Positions 22,274 to 34,718 of a stretch of 64,000 bases of DNA are shown piece by piece. Positions within the stretch are counted from its first letter, which is position 1, and every line of letters starts with the position of its first letter. Made by a program: the position numbers and the translations under genes. The notes below the pieces were generated by a model that saw only the letters and a list, made by a program, of their open reading frames with translations, did no database searches and was not told the DNA's origin. Origin of the DNA: Ulva prolifera (taxonomy: Eukaryota > Chlorophyta > Ulvophyceae > Ulvales > Ulvaceae); assembly GCA_023078555.1 (NCBI GenBank), contig CM041196.1, forward strand, positions 8,009,985 to 8,073,984, read 5' to 3'.

Positions 22274-23747
22274 ATGGCTGTTGCAGCTTGCAAATGTAGG
22301 CGAAATGTCGATAGCGTTCGCGCATCAGCGCTCCGCGGGCGCCCGTCCCTGCCCTTAACACGGCCAATGCCGCACACAGCTCGCTTGCACGTCAGGGCGG
22401 CAGCTGACAAGCCCGAGACCGCATCGGGATCGGATGATGCAGGTAGTGGGAAGAGCGGATTCCAGATGCCCGGGTTTCTGAAGCCATTGACGGACTTCGG
22501 GGTGGGCAAGAAAAGCGTGTGGGAAGGAGGAGTGGGCTTGTTTGTCATCACTGGCATCGGTGCGACACCAGAGCAGCCTCTTCTCGCCCTGTCCTCGTCT
22601 GAGCGTGTGCTTGTGGGGTCGCTCAGTGCATCCCTCCACGTGCAGGCGTAGCGGGCGGCCTGGTCGCCTGGATATCGGGCCTCAACCTCAACAAGGGCCG
22701 CAGCTACGAGTGCACCGTCCGCTTCCCAGAAGCATGCTCTATCACAGTCGGCACTCCAGTCCGAGTGCGCCCCCCTGGCTCCCCACCGGCGCGTGCACAC
22801 CAGCCCGCTTGACCCCGAGCCTGTGGCCCCGCTCACCCACAGCTGCCTCTGGCCGTGCCGTTGCTGCAGTCAGGCCTCAGCCACCCACCTCAGCTCGCCC
22901 TCAGCATTGCCTGCTGCTCACCTGTGCTCTCCGATCATGTCTCACAGCACCACTGCTCCATCCCCCCCCCCCCCCCCCCCGGGGGACCCCCTACGGCGCT
23001 GTGTTGCACGTGCGTGACCGCCCCTGTGCCCGCGTGCAGCTCCGCGGCATCCAGATCGGCAGCGTCCTCAACGTGCAGCCGCACCTCGACCGCGTCGACG
23101 TGCTGCTCGAGATCGACGACGAGAACACCGTCATCCCGCGCAACTCGCGCCTCTTCGCGAACCAGTCCGGCCTCATCGCGGAGCCCCTCGTGGACATCAT
23201 GCCGCAGATGCCCATCCCAGATTACTCCGCGTCGCCCCTGGCGGCGTCCTGCGGCGGCGAGGGTGCGATCGTGTGCCACAAGGGCTCGATAGAGGGGGAG
23301 AAGGGCGTCGCGCTCGACGACCTCGTGTACACATGCACACAGCTGATGAGGGCGATGGACACGGCGGGCATGGAGACGATGGTCGAGGCGGCGGAGGCGG
23401 TGAGCAGGGCGGCCGCCGACGCCAAGCCGCTGGTGGACGCGACGGCGGCGCTCGTGGAGCAGGTGACGCCGCTGCTGGCGGAGCTGCGCGAGGCGGGCGT
23501 TGTGGAGCACGTGGACGCGCTGGCGACGCTCGCGCGCGAGACCGCAGGGGACATCCGCAGCCTGCAGTCGGCGGTGCTGGACGAGGACAACGTGCAGGAG
23601 CTGCGCCGCGCGGTCAAGACGATGACCAAGACGCTGACCCACATCGAGAGTGTCGCGGGCGACGTCGCGGGCATGTCCGGCGACAGCGACGCGCACGCCT
23701 CGCTGCGGCAGCTCATCGAGGCGTTTGCGCGGCTCGTCGAGGACTGA
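22274..23747 (+). CDS. TGD2: TGD2-like MCE-domain protein of the chloroplast lipid importer
   Basis: Three exons (22274-22559, 22646-22764, 23040-23747) give 370 residues; Arabidopsis TGD2 has 381. The first ~45 residues are basic and Ser/Ala-rich, as in a chloroplast transit peptide. KKSVWEGGVGLFVITG begins the membrane segment at ~80-105. The MCE domain follows, with GTPVRLRGIQIG, PRNSRLFANQSGL and VDIMPQMPIP, then a long helical tail to residue 370. TGD2 is the lipid-binding subunit of the TGD1-2-3 ABC transporter that brings ER-derived phosphatidic acid across the inner envelope; that role is inferred by family. The second donor is CGA|GTGCGCCCCCC, and the same intron holds a C19G5 run at 22962-22985. 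Confidence 0.94.
22962..22985. repeat. C19-G5 run in TGD2 intron 2
   Basis: Nineteen C followed by five G inside the intron 22765-23039. It could form a C/G fold-back. Confidence 0.9.
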
Positions 23748-25421
23748 GCGCAGCGCGCATGCGTAGTGGCGGTGGTGGCGTGTGCGGGCGGTCGGGGCGG
23801 AGGTCATGCGCAGTGAGCTCGCAGGGGGCCATGCCGGGCGCGTTGAGCCCGCGTGCCGTGCGCTGGATGCGGCTGTGCCAGCAGGCCTGAGGCCTCCGTG
23901 CTCACCTCACACGCGGCCCGCCCCGTCTACGCTCAGCGACCTCGTGCACCTCTCACACCACAGCCCGGCGCTTGCCTGCTGGGGGGCTCACAGCAGGGGG
24001 CATTGCGGCATGCCGGGTCATCGAGGGCCCTGCAGCGAGGTGGCAGCCCCTGGAAGCCCGTGGCTGCCTTTGAACCCATATTCATCTGACGGCAGGTGTC
24101 CGAAGGCGCTCATGGGGTTGACTGCCCAGGCGTGCCAGCCAGGTCGGGGCCATGAGGTCCCCTTTACAGATGTGTAACTGCTTGCTTACCGATAGCAGTG
24201 TGCCTCACAGCTTGTTGCGTGGTGACAGAATCGAGACTGAATGTGCCACAGGTGTGACTCGACATGGTATGAACTTACGTGTCAGTGGCCGCAGCAGTGC
24301 TGCAGAGGGTGCGCCATTCGCCTGTGGCAGCCCCTCCAAGCTAGGTCCCGGGATAGCTGTCCACCCCACCAACCGACCGATGCTCACTCGAGCGCCAAAA
24401 CGAGCAGATGTCATGTGTGACCAGGTGCTCGCGCATAAACGAGCAGATGTCATGTGTTACCAGGAGCTCATGCGGGGGTCAAGTGTTAGTCACGTTGGCC
24501 CGCCTGTCAGCAAGGGAGTGACAGCGGTGGCGTGACTCATCCCGCTGCATGGACCCCTGACAGCACCTGTGCTTGTTAATAAACTCTTCAACCTAATACG
24601 CCCAACGCGCATCAACAGGGCACTCAGTTTACTGTGATTATTACCTGCATGAGCAGTGACGTGAGCACGCCAACCGCAACCTGTTTTCAGTCCTTGGTTT
24701 GCCTGCACCTCGTGTGCGGCTGGTCACAGCTCGTACCGCTTCTTGTTGTGCCGCAGCTGATCCGGCCTCGGCAACGGCGCCTTCAACACACGGGATGACA
24801 TGTGGATGATTGCAGCATCAGTTGTTGTCGGGATGACAGGCTCCCAGCTGGTAGCGTCAGTTAAATGATCATCATGAGAGCATCGTTGTGCCCTGCTCAC
24901 ATGAGCAGTGACTCAGTGGCAACATGACACCTGCAGAGATGCTAACAAGACAGAAAGCTTCCACAAATCAAACTACGGCTGCTTCCGGTATCAGATCTAT
25001 CCACATTGATCTTGGCAGCCACCGCAGCGGAGATCGATCCTATCCTCCTGGTGACAGAGCACCCCATGTACATCACATCTGAGGGAGTCAGCACTCTACG
25101 ATCTGGGATCAGGCAGATGCACAGGCCCCGTTGCATGACAAGCCTTGCAGGCATACACATCCATTTGATGGGCCTGTGTCGTTATCACAACGCCACAGGC
25201 CTGTTATCCTGCATGGCCCACAGGCTGCACCTGCGCCTGCGCAAGCCCACCACCTGCCTCATTCGGGAAAACCGGGTAGGAACACCACAAACACACATAC
25301 GCCAGCCACGGCCGACAACCGGGACCTGCTCAAGCCCATCCTATCACTGGGAAGCAGCACGACCAGCCGGCCTGCACCTGCCCTGCTGCTGCGCCGCACC
25401 AGATGACCTGAAGTGGCCTCA
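23748..25421. other. intergenic between convergent genes
   Basis: 3' flanks of TGD2 (plus) and the TMEM62-like gene (minus). It holds a 39-bp duplicated unit at 24398-24476. No coding region was recognised. Confidence 0.45.
24398..24476. repeat. 39-bp tandem duplication
   Basis: The string AAACGAGCAGATGTCATGTG occurs at 24398 and again at 24437. Each copy is followed by a similar ACCAGG and then a more diverged tail. Confidence 0.8.
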
Positions 25422-28400
25422 TCAGGCTTGACCACGGCGCAGCCCACCGGCACCGGCAGCGACACGCAACGCTGAGGCAGCAGCCCCGCCCGCTTCGCGC
25501 CGGAGATCGTTCAGGCGGGTACATGGCTCCGCGCTGGTGAGCCTCTCACGGCATGGGCCTCCGGCCACGTGCGGGCAGCCCCGGCGTTGCCGAGGTCCGC
25601 ACCGCCGCACCGGGAAGCGCGCCAGCCCAGCCCACAGGATCACCATGCACACCGGCGGCACGAACCCAAACGCCGGGCCCGCCAGCAGCGGCCCCCAGCC
25701 CATCACCGCCGTCACGACCCGCATGAACCTCACATGCATGTACGCCATCGGCGCGAGCGTCAGCGCGTCCCCGATCCGCCGCAGCCACGGCGGCGGCTGA
25801 CAGCCGCCCCCCCGGCCTCCCGCCTGCCACGGCGCGATCCGCCGCGCGACGACCGAGACCGTCCACACCAGCAGCGGCGCGGTGACCACGCAGTAGTGGA
25901 AGGAGAGGAAGAGCAGCGCATCACGTTGCAGGCCGCACGTCGCCCAGAAGCGCCGCAGCGCGGCCACCGGCCACAGAGGCCCGTCCACCGGCGCCAGGCC
26001 CGACTCGCCCCGCGGCAGGCACGCAAAGTACGGCCCGATCACAGAGAACCCTGCACGGTGCAACGAGCGATGGTGTGTGAGGGCCGGGAGTGTGGCCGGA
26101 GCTGGCCCGGCAGCGGCCGTGCAGCGCCGGTTCGGCGCCGCGGCAACCATGCAATGTGAGCGTGAGATCGGCGGCAGCTCTGCGTTGCACGCTGTGCGCG
26201 CCTGCGCACAAGCGGTGCGCTCGTGCGGAGCAATCGCCAAGTGAAAGGCTGATCGTGCCTACAAAAAATGTGACAGAGTCAGGGTCCGGGGCGCACCGGC
26301 ACCGTCGAGGGGGGTGACGACTGCCGAGGGGCCGATCGCGAGGCACGCCAGGAAGGCCAGCACGGCCCACCAGCCGCTGCGCCAGTGCGAGAACACCGCA
26401 TGCATGCGCAGCACAGCCAGCGGCACGCGCAGCGGGGCCGCCAGCAGCTGCCGCAGCGTCTCAAACACTGCAGCCACGACGCTGGCGGTGCGGCGGCGGG
26501 GGTCCGGCGCCTGCGGGGGGGGCGGGCTTGCCGCGGCGTGGCCGACCGCAGCAGGGGCCTTCTGTGTGTCGTTGGAGGTGTCATTGGCAGCGCCGCGAAC
26601 AGAGGCTGGGACTGCAAGTCCTGCACGGGGCTGCCCGTCGCGTGGTCTGACAAGCGCTGTGCAACATAAAAGGGGCAGATTGAACTCGCGGTCAGGCGTG
26701 CAGAATTCAGGCCGTGGTGCTGAGCCCTGTGATGAACACCCTGCAACTAGGGTGATGCACGATACAGTGCGATGGCGTGTGCGTGGTGGGTGAGGCGAAG
26801 GGCGCGCACCTCCTCCGCAGCCGAGGCGGTCCCGCGCAAGCCACGACGCCACCAGCAGCAGCGCATGCATGGCGACCATGCCCTCAAACACGCAGAGCAG
26901 CACCGTCGGCCAGCGAGGCCGCACCGCCAGCCACTCCAGCAAGCTGACATGCATGGCCTGCTGCGGCACGGCCGCCGCCGCCGCCGCCGCTATCGGGCGG
27001 AGCTCCGAGTGCGCGGTTCCGAGGGTCTCGTGCGCGGCAAACACCTGCAGCGTCAGGGAGCCTCCGGCCGCCGCGCAGGCGCGCGCACGCTCGAGGGTGT
27101 GTGGGGGAACCGCCGCGGACGCACGTGCTGGGTGCTGTGCTGTGTCGGCGGTGAGGTCGAACGACGAGGCCCAGTCGGCCGGATGTGCGCCGGCGGAAGC
27201 ACGGCACGAGATGGAGGCGGTGACGCGGTGCGGGGGCCGCGGCGGGAGCTGATAAACCGCGGCACCGCGTGCGTGTGCGGTGTGGGACCACAGCAGGTAC
27301 ACCTCCACCTCTGACAGCTCCCAGGGCTGCAGCGTGGCAGCAGACGGGAAGTAGCGGGCGTCCGGGGGCGCGGCGATGTGTACGACGTACGGAGTGCCGA
27401 GAGCCGTCGGGTCCATCGGGCGCATGCTGCAGTCGGCCGAGAAGGTGGCCGGCAGCTGGTCCAGCAGCGGGCCTGTGCTGCGCTGCATGCTGGGGTCCGG
27501 CACCACAGCGGGCGCAGCGTCGCGTCGCACCTCGAACGAGAGGTCGGTGAACGCAAAGTGGCCCCCGGCGAAGCTGGTGATGCGGAAGTGGCGGCTGAGT
27601 GCCTTCCAACCCGGCGCCTCGAGCTCCAGCACGCAGCACGCCGCGCCGGCCCCGGCGCTGCGCGCCGCGCACGCTGCGGCCGGCGCCGCGTGGCATGCGT
27701 GTTGGCGCAGCCCGCCGACGTCATGCAGGTGGCCGGACACGACCGCGGCGACGCCGTGGCGCGCGAGTGTCGCCGTCAGCGCCGCACCCGCGCCCGCGTT
27801 CACACGCCCGAGGGTCTGCGTCACAGACAGCGGCTGGTGCACGGCGGTGAGTGTGGCCGGGGGGGTGCGGCAGGTGGCGGCCGCGTGCGCGGGGGCGCGC
27901 GTGAGCGCGTCGTCGATCGCGGCGAGGGCGTCCGGCTGCCAAGCAGCCATGAAGTTGAGGAAGCCGCGGTAGCCGACGGCCGGGGTGCCGTCCAGGAGGA
28001 GCACCCGGAGCACCTCGCAGCCTGCACCGGGGGCCCATCCTCCGCACGGCCCAAGTGTCAAAAGTGTGCAATCAAAGCCACACAGACACTGGAGGGAATC
28101 AAACAGCATCGGAGGCCGCGGCGCAGTGCAGTGCGTGTGGCACAGCCGCAGCCAACGGCGGCCCGCGCGGCAGGCGCTGTCGATTTGCACAGGCACCCTG
28201 CTGCTGCACCGCCGATCGTCAGCCACGTGGCCTCTTCGGCGGTCAACAAGCCCCGCACTGCAGCAGCGGCTCCGCCCGGGCTGTGTACTGCCGCATGCGT
28301 GAGGGCAGCGGGGGGGGGGGGGGGGGGGGGGGGGCGCACCATGCTCGTCAGTGACCGTGCGCAAGGCGACCCGCTCGGATGTGAGGTCTTGCGACCAGGC

Positions 28401-29412
28401 GGCAGTGGCGTAGGGGTCGCGTGGGCCGCCGCGGAGGGCGACTGTGAAGGAGTCGTGGTTGCCCCGCAGGTCCGCAAACACCTGCGCCGGCTGTGTGCGT
28501 CACGAGAACAAAGCGTGAAGGCGGCTGGGCGTGCGCGTCACACGTACGCAGCATGGGGGGCGGCGTGTGCTGCTTCCCATGCATTTGACAATTTCCCTAC
28601 GCAGTCCCCACGTAATCGTGCATACATATGTACATGCGGGCTGTGGTACGTGCTCGTACCCGGCCTAGTGCCATGACTGCGTGAGTGGATTTGCGTGTGA
28701 ATTCCTGGCAACGGCTCGCTGCCCGGCCTCTGTCCTTTGTAACTACCTACGTACATGTGCTGCCGTGTCGTCTTGCGGGAGCCCTTCGTGCGGCGCTGAG
28801 CAGCAGAAAAGCTCGTATGTTGCGGAGGATATTCTGTTCAAAGGGGGGAGTGGAGCGGACATCGGCACAGGCGGGAGGCAGGTTGGGCTTGGAGGCCCGA
28901 GTGCTGTTGCTGTCTGTGGCATGCGTGCAGGTCAGGCAGGCGAGGCAGCACCTGACAGGAAGGGCCGACCGCTGACTTGAGGGCAGCGGTCGTGTTTCTG
29001 TACGCCCGCCACTCCCATTCGTACTGATGCTGGTAGAGCGTGTCAGCGCTCTTGCCTTCAACGAGGTCGCCTGTCAGGATGACTGCTGATGGGCCCAGTC
29101 GAGGTGCAGCCACTGTGGTGAACAAGAGGAAATCTTGGTAGCGACGCGCGTGGTATGGCATGTGTTGGTGAGTGCATGTGTGGATGTCTGATATCTGCAG
29201 CAACAAGGTGCCGTGTGTTTGGCCTGCATGACAGCCAGATATTTGGTGCACATCACGTCATAGGCCTGCGTTTGTGTGTGGACCGAAGGCCACAAGGCCA
29301 CACCTGCAAAGCAGAGCCCCGCCAGAGCGTTCAGCAGGACGCATAGAGCATGCCGTGGAGACCAGGAGCGCCCAGGCAGCGCAGCGGCTGATCGGAAGTA
29401 ATCTGCAGACAT
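25422..29412 (-). CDS. TMEM62: TMEM62-like membrane metallophosphoesterase
   Basis: Exons 2-6 are firm: 29194-28970, 28481-28340, 28021-26810, 26620-26297, 26050-25422 (844 codons with stop). Exon 1 begins at ATG 29412 and encodes a hydrophobic anchor (CVLLNALAGLCFAGVALW); its donor lies near 29270-29320 and is not settled. Calcineurin-type metal ligands are in order: SDIH, GDLVEG, GNHD and GHLH, as in animal TMEM62. A large beta-rich region follows, with several membrane segments in the last ~300 residues. Substrate is unknown for the family. The catalytic part probably lies in a lumen or outside, given the N-terminal anchor. The donor at 28339 runs straight into a 25-nt C tract; three donors are GTGCG. 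Confidence 0.86.
28310..28334. repeat. G25 homopolymer at a splice donor
   Basis: Read on the coding (minus) strand, the intron starts CATG|GTGCGC and continues into 25 C. Confidence 0.95.
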
Positions 29413-29534
29413 GTTATAAGCTTCCGTGTGATTATGATCACGGCGAGCTTCTTATCAACCAGCGTACATCGGCAGAAGACGCGCGGCTTCCAGTGAGTGC
29501 TGTTTTGCGACTGCACTGATTGCCACGGCTACTG

Positions 29535-29558
29535 CGTATGTGGAAGGTCCCACATACG
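29535..29558. repeat. inverted repeat, 9-bp arms
   Basis: CGTATGTGG and CCACATACG flank a 6-nt loop. It lies about 120 bp upstream of the TMEM62-like start. Confidence 0.7.
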
Positions 29559-30524
29559 TCTTACAATGACATAGCTGTGGTTTCCACTGCTTCCGCTGAG
29601 CCCTTCTGGACTCGCTGACGCTTGAATGCCTGAGTGCCTGTGCGTGTGAGCGTTGGCGCGTCGCATCAGAGAGCCTCTCAACAGGCGTACACCCAGCCTA
29701 AGCAACGCTCACGTACAGCATATCGTACATCGTGTCCGTTTCAAGCGGCATCAAGGCGATCTGCGGCTGTAACGAGGCCTCCCTGCGGCAACTTACAGGC
29801 TGCAGGAATGCCACTTACGTAGGCACCTCCGCCTCCTGCAAACAACGCAGTCCGCGAAAATAAGCTCAGCAAGCTCTCATCGCTGTTTCATGTCAGACGT
29901 CCGCGGTGCGCCAGATCGAGGAGCGAACACAGCAGACTGGTAGCCACAACGGCATGCCTCCTGAACACGGGTGGACACAAGCAACCAGCAGGCCACATAG
30001 CGAACAAACAGATTCATGTTGAAGCAGACCCCTTGCCTTCGCAGATGCACTCTCCTACATGACCACAGCCAGGCCCTTTCAGAACAAGCTGAGTGGTAAA
30101 GCCCGGGTCATAGATGCTCTCGCTGCTGCTGGCTCAGCAACCCCACTAAGGCGATCCTGCGCCGTCCCACCTACTTTCCGACCTCTGAGACTGCAAAGCA
30201 CTGAAACTCTGAAGCAGTGGTCCTTCCTAGCAGCTGCCGCTGTCCCATGCACATGCACTGCCGGATGCAGATGGTTGCCTCACGCAAGAGATCTGTGGGC
30301 AGACACATCGCAGACTTGCCAGTAGTACGATTGTGGCCCAGCCCACGGCCTGCAGGTGTCCATCAGCCATAGGATGCCTGAGTGGCCATCACCACCACGG
30401 ACAGCGTGCATTGACTTCACTGCGGCGCCCGGAGGCAAACCCCCACGGCAGCCACTGCAGGCCTGTCCTGGTAAAATAAATGCAGAAGACAGGTGCACTA
30501 CTGCCAGGTCAGCACCACACTGTC

Positions 30525-30562
30525 TGTTACAAGGATCAAGGCGGCGAGCCAGGCAGCACCGC
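30525..30562 (+). repeat. dispersed 45-bp repeat, copy C
   Basis: TGTTACAAGGATCAAGGCGG is followed by CGAGCCAGGCAGCACCGC. It is close to the consensus. Confidence 0.75.
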
Positions 30563-30872
30563 GGCACTAGCAAGCAGCGCAAGCTTTCTAGAGTACATCA
30601 CACTTTGTGTCAGAGAGAGGAGGCCTCTGCAGCTCAGCAGAGGAGCCCTTGATTGGTGTGTTGCTTCATTGAGTGTGAGCCATGTAGTAATTAGCAGACC
30701 TGCCTGTGTGGCTGGCTCTCCCGAATCGAGGCTGGAGCTCATCTCTTCATGGTAGCACTACTGGCTGATGATCTGAGGGCTGCCACAAAATGCTGCTGCT
30801 CGCTGTTGAAGCCCTTCGCCTGGCAGACAGCCTGCCCAACAGCACGATGCTGGTCTGCTGTGTACATGTCCA

Positions 30873-30914
30873 GTGTCACAAGGGTAGAGGGGGCGAGGCG
30901 GGCAGCACCGCGAA
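30873..30914 (+). repeat. dispersed 45-bp repeat, copy D
   Basis: TGTCACAAGGGTAGAGGGGG is followed by CGAGGCGGGCAGCACCGCG. The 3' half is identical to copy H apart from one base. Confidence 0.75.
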
Positions 30915-31862
30915 ATGCATGTACAGTGACCCTGAAGCACCGGTGTGCATGCACATAGCTATGCACATGCACGAGATCGTTGGCTTCTCGTTTGGCAGTC
31001 CCAAACTGCGTTCCCGTGCTGCAGCATCGTGGGTGTGTCCTCACTTGGCCCATCTCTGATACTCCTGGGGCTCAAGCATGTCTGAGAATTTGCGAAGTGC
31101 CGTGGCATCTGGCGGTTCACTCATCGGGCTGCTCGGGGACGCGCTGGCTACTTCAAAATCGCCCATAGCTCGCTACTTCAAAATCGTCCAATCTGCAGTC
31201 GACAAGCTGTGTTCCATCGAACATCAGGCAAAACTTCATGCGTTTACCAGCCGTCGCATAGAGGCTGGCCGACTGTCACAGGCACCGCTGCCGCGGTCGG
31301 TGGACGGTTGACGAGTTTACAGCTGGCATGCCGCACGGTTACCTTCCCTCATTTTGCAGACGTGTAGTGTGCACAGGCAATTATAATTTGTCATCCCCGT
31401 CGCAGCTCGGAGAAACGGAGCTGCAGATGTCAAAGTCAAATAACATGCTCCCACAAAAGCGCATCATGATATCAGCCACAGCTTAGCTGTCGCATCAGTG
31501 CTGCGGTCAATGTGGACAATGCATGATTTCAGTGCATACAATGCATATATTGCTGCGTTCCGAACAGTCATCAGGCCGTGAGCACTTGGCTGGACTCATC
31601 GTGGCTGTGGGAGCCTCTCAGCAGACGCATGGCTGATGATGAGCCAGTGCTTGACAGCAACAGTCGGACGCTGCTTGAATGTGTCACGCATGCCAGGCTT
31701 GAAGAACGAGGATTCAGCGGCAGCGACTCCATTTTCCAACTTGTTTTGCTCATGTTCTCCTCGCGCACAACATACATGCAGGTGTCCGTGCGCCGTTACC
31801 GCACAACGTTACTCTACAGCAGTAGTCGATGTGGAGAGTCGCAATAATCCGGATCCTCGAAT

Positions 31863-31903
31863 GGCGAAGACCCGTTCAGCGCGCGGCGAAGAACGTCTTC
31901 GCC
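31863..31903. repeat. inverted repeat, 9-bp arms
   Basis: GGCGAAGAC and GTCTTCGCC flank a 23-nt interior. Confidence 0.6.
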
Positions 31904-34718
31904 GTGTTTAGAGATATATCGATGCGAACTCATTGCCGATTGCCGGCGAGCAGCGCCGCGCACACACCTGCTGTCCGTTGATTGTCGATGACGGTGGATG
32001 TATTCTGCGTGTGGTGTGATCCGCGTCGGAACACCGAGCTGTGTAATCAGCGGTGGTAACCTGTACGAGGCCACGGCAGAAAGTACCAGTATGGCCATGG
32101 CATGCCTGACCGTGCTAGCGCTGCACATCTACGTGATCATGTTCCCGCCCGTTAAGTCGTAGAGAATCTTCTCTGGATCTCCGTTAGCCCAGTCGATGAC
32201 TGCATCCCGCGCAGGGCTTCCCGGCGATTCCCTGCGGGATCAGTGCACCCCATGCACGTAAAGAGGGCATATATCGCACAGTCACGATATCCTGTTCTGG
32301 CGCCAGCTGGGTCAGTCATCGGGATCGCGACATCCGGTGACTCCGGGATGTTTGCATCGCTCTGGAGCCAAAGTCTTGAGACGCATGACGTTCCGAAAGA
32401 GCAGTGCAGGACCTGCAGTGGCCAGCAGGCGCCGCGGTGCCGGTCTCACACACGCGGCCAGTTTGCTGCTTACCAGCGTGCGCACACCTCCCGGTGTCGG
32501 ACGAAACCTAAGCAGCCTCGCAGCACCAACAATGCGCATATGAGCACATTCTTGACTGACTCCGGCTATCCATGGACTCTTTTCGTCCTCCGTGGGCCAG
32601 CCCTGGCTGTCGAGCAGCTCATGAGGTAACCGTCACGTGCACACCAGTGGCCGCGATCGCACGCACGGCCACCGACAAACTTGCATCCACACACGAAACC
32701 AGGCTAGAATCGTGCTTGCCGTCCCAAGCAGGCAATCTACTGGGGTTCGCAGCACTTTTACTGGCGCTTGATTACAAGGCGCAATGCGCTTCCGTGAGCG
32801 TAGACCTGTTTATGTGTGAACCTGTACGGTGGAGCGCTGAGTGCATGCTCAGCCGGGGGCCATGGATCTAGAAGCGCATGCGGATCGCGAAAGAGAACTG
32901 TAACCCTCGTGCTAACAATGCGGGATTGGGGCGCACGTGAAGCTTGGGATTGTTCATGACGCACAGACAAATCTGGGTCATGAGCCATCACACCGCGGCG
33001 CAAATTTCAAATGGATGGCAGGAGTCGAAGACGGGGCCCACTGACGATGCTCCATGGCCTCCTGGGGCGGAAAAGGTAGTACACATCAACTGATGCAGAC
33101 GAGTAGGGCACGCGCGGGGCGTGGGTTACTGACAGCAGGCAGGACTTCGCCATACATGTTGCGAGGCGCGCAGCTGGTGCGAACGTCAAACGCGATGCAC
33201 TGTCGCGACATGTCGGGACTGTGTCTTTCAGTGTAGCCACAATCGTTTTGCTCGGGCACAGAAGCGAAAGGCATCGTCGCCAACTCTATAGCTGAGCAGT
33301 TCGGAGAGGTGGTGCTACATCTTGATGTGGACTGTGGCTCTGCGTACAGCATCACGCTTCAAGTTAGCACTTTCCAGCGGGCCTCCGTGCCAGCCACTGC
33401 TTGATCGCTCGACAGCTTAAACCAACTGCGCACACCGTTTAGAAGTACTGAACAGAAAAGTCGTCATCGATCCGAAGACTCGTGGCCTTGTCGAGATCAG
33501 AAGGTGTGCTGCAGCGTGGATGAGGGCGGGTATTGCGTGTGGTGGACCTGTGCATCAAGGCCGCCTCCTGTGTGAGGCAGTGCCAAGCGCATTTCTCGCT
33601 AGTTTCTGCAGTTTGTATAGTGGTGCATATGTGGTCCACGGTGATGTCTGGCGCTCTCGCGCCAAGAGCGTTTTGGTCGACAGCGAAGCAGTGCTTCACG
33701 AGGTCCAAAGAACGGCATTACGATGTCGCAAGCAAGCCGCAGTTGCTGAGTTCTACTCATAGTGGTACAAGTGTGATGTACATCGTATTTTCATGGCTGT
33801 TGTTATTGTCTTCATCTCGGTACGGGAAGAGCGCTTGAAGCCCTGACGCGGCCCAATGTCTGCATACGTACACTGGAGCATCTTTGGCCACATACTCCCA
33901 TGCCAAGATTTCCCTCATAGAGTATTTGTTCATGGCGCATTTTCTCTCGTTGATACTTCTTGGGCTTTATCGTACAAACGTTCGACCACACAACGAACCG
34001 CGGTCGATGCCCACGCGGATGGATTAGCTGCGAACGTGGCGTGCATGTTCACTGCACTGCACCAGTGTGCACCTAGTGTGCCCCACATCGTGACTTGAAC
34101 ACCGCTCAGCTCCATGACCAAGCATCAAATCATGCTTGGTGTTGCGTGGACGCGCACCTTCTAGTCCGTTACGATCTGTTTTGCCGTTCCAGCTCCACGG
34201 CAGATTTTAGGGCTCCTGCAGCACTGGATATTGCCGGCACATTGATCTTCATATTTTGCAGCATCTCGATCATCTCGTGCGTACCGGAGAGCCGCTCGGT
34301 CCGCATAATTCAAGTGCGTCATCCTGCGGGACATGTCTAGAAAGCAGCAATCCGCTCCGAGGCGAGACTGTGCAATCTAGTCAATAGGACGATGGAAACG
34401 AAGCGTATATGAGATTTGATGCCCAATGTGTTGCTGATGGTCTCGTGAAGTGCTGAGCATCAAAGATCGACTCATGCTCTCAGTGCTGGCGTTCGTAGGC
34501 ACATCACGAAGTCCAGGCACTGCCGCCGTCAGCTGCCTGCGGCGATTGCATTTTATTTCATCGGTCAGGGATATTCGAGCATCTAGGTTGACGTGCGAGA
34601 GAGCTCGCTCGTCTTTATCCAGGTTCGCAGTACGTCCGTCGCGATAGCACAACAGCGATCTCGGAATGCAGAATCTCCGAGATAGGCCAAGCGCCCTGGA
34701 GTCTCTGAAGCCGCCTAG

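Larger units (their letters stand above)
29413..34718. other. long gene-free stretch
   Basis: I see no exon I can support in 5.3 kb. Two dispersed repeat copies lie at 30525 and 30873, with small inverted repeats at 29535-29558 and 31863-31903. From about 31.3 to 34.6 kb the sequence is clearly less GC-rich than the rest of the window and lacks long G runs. A 77-codon plus frame at 31078-31311 holds an internal duplication (GCTACTTCAAAATCG twice) but has no known relative. Confidence 0.45.

Noticed and set aside
27378-28676. 432-codon plus-strand frame
   Set aside because: Antisense to TMEM62-like exon 4 and crosses its splice sites.
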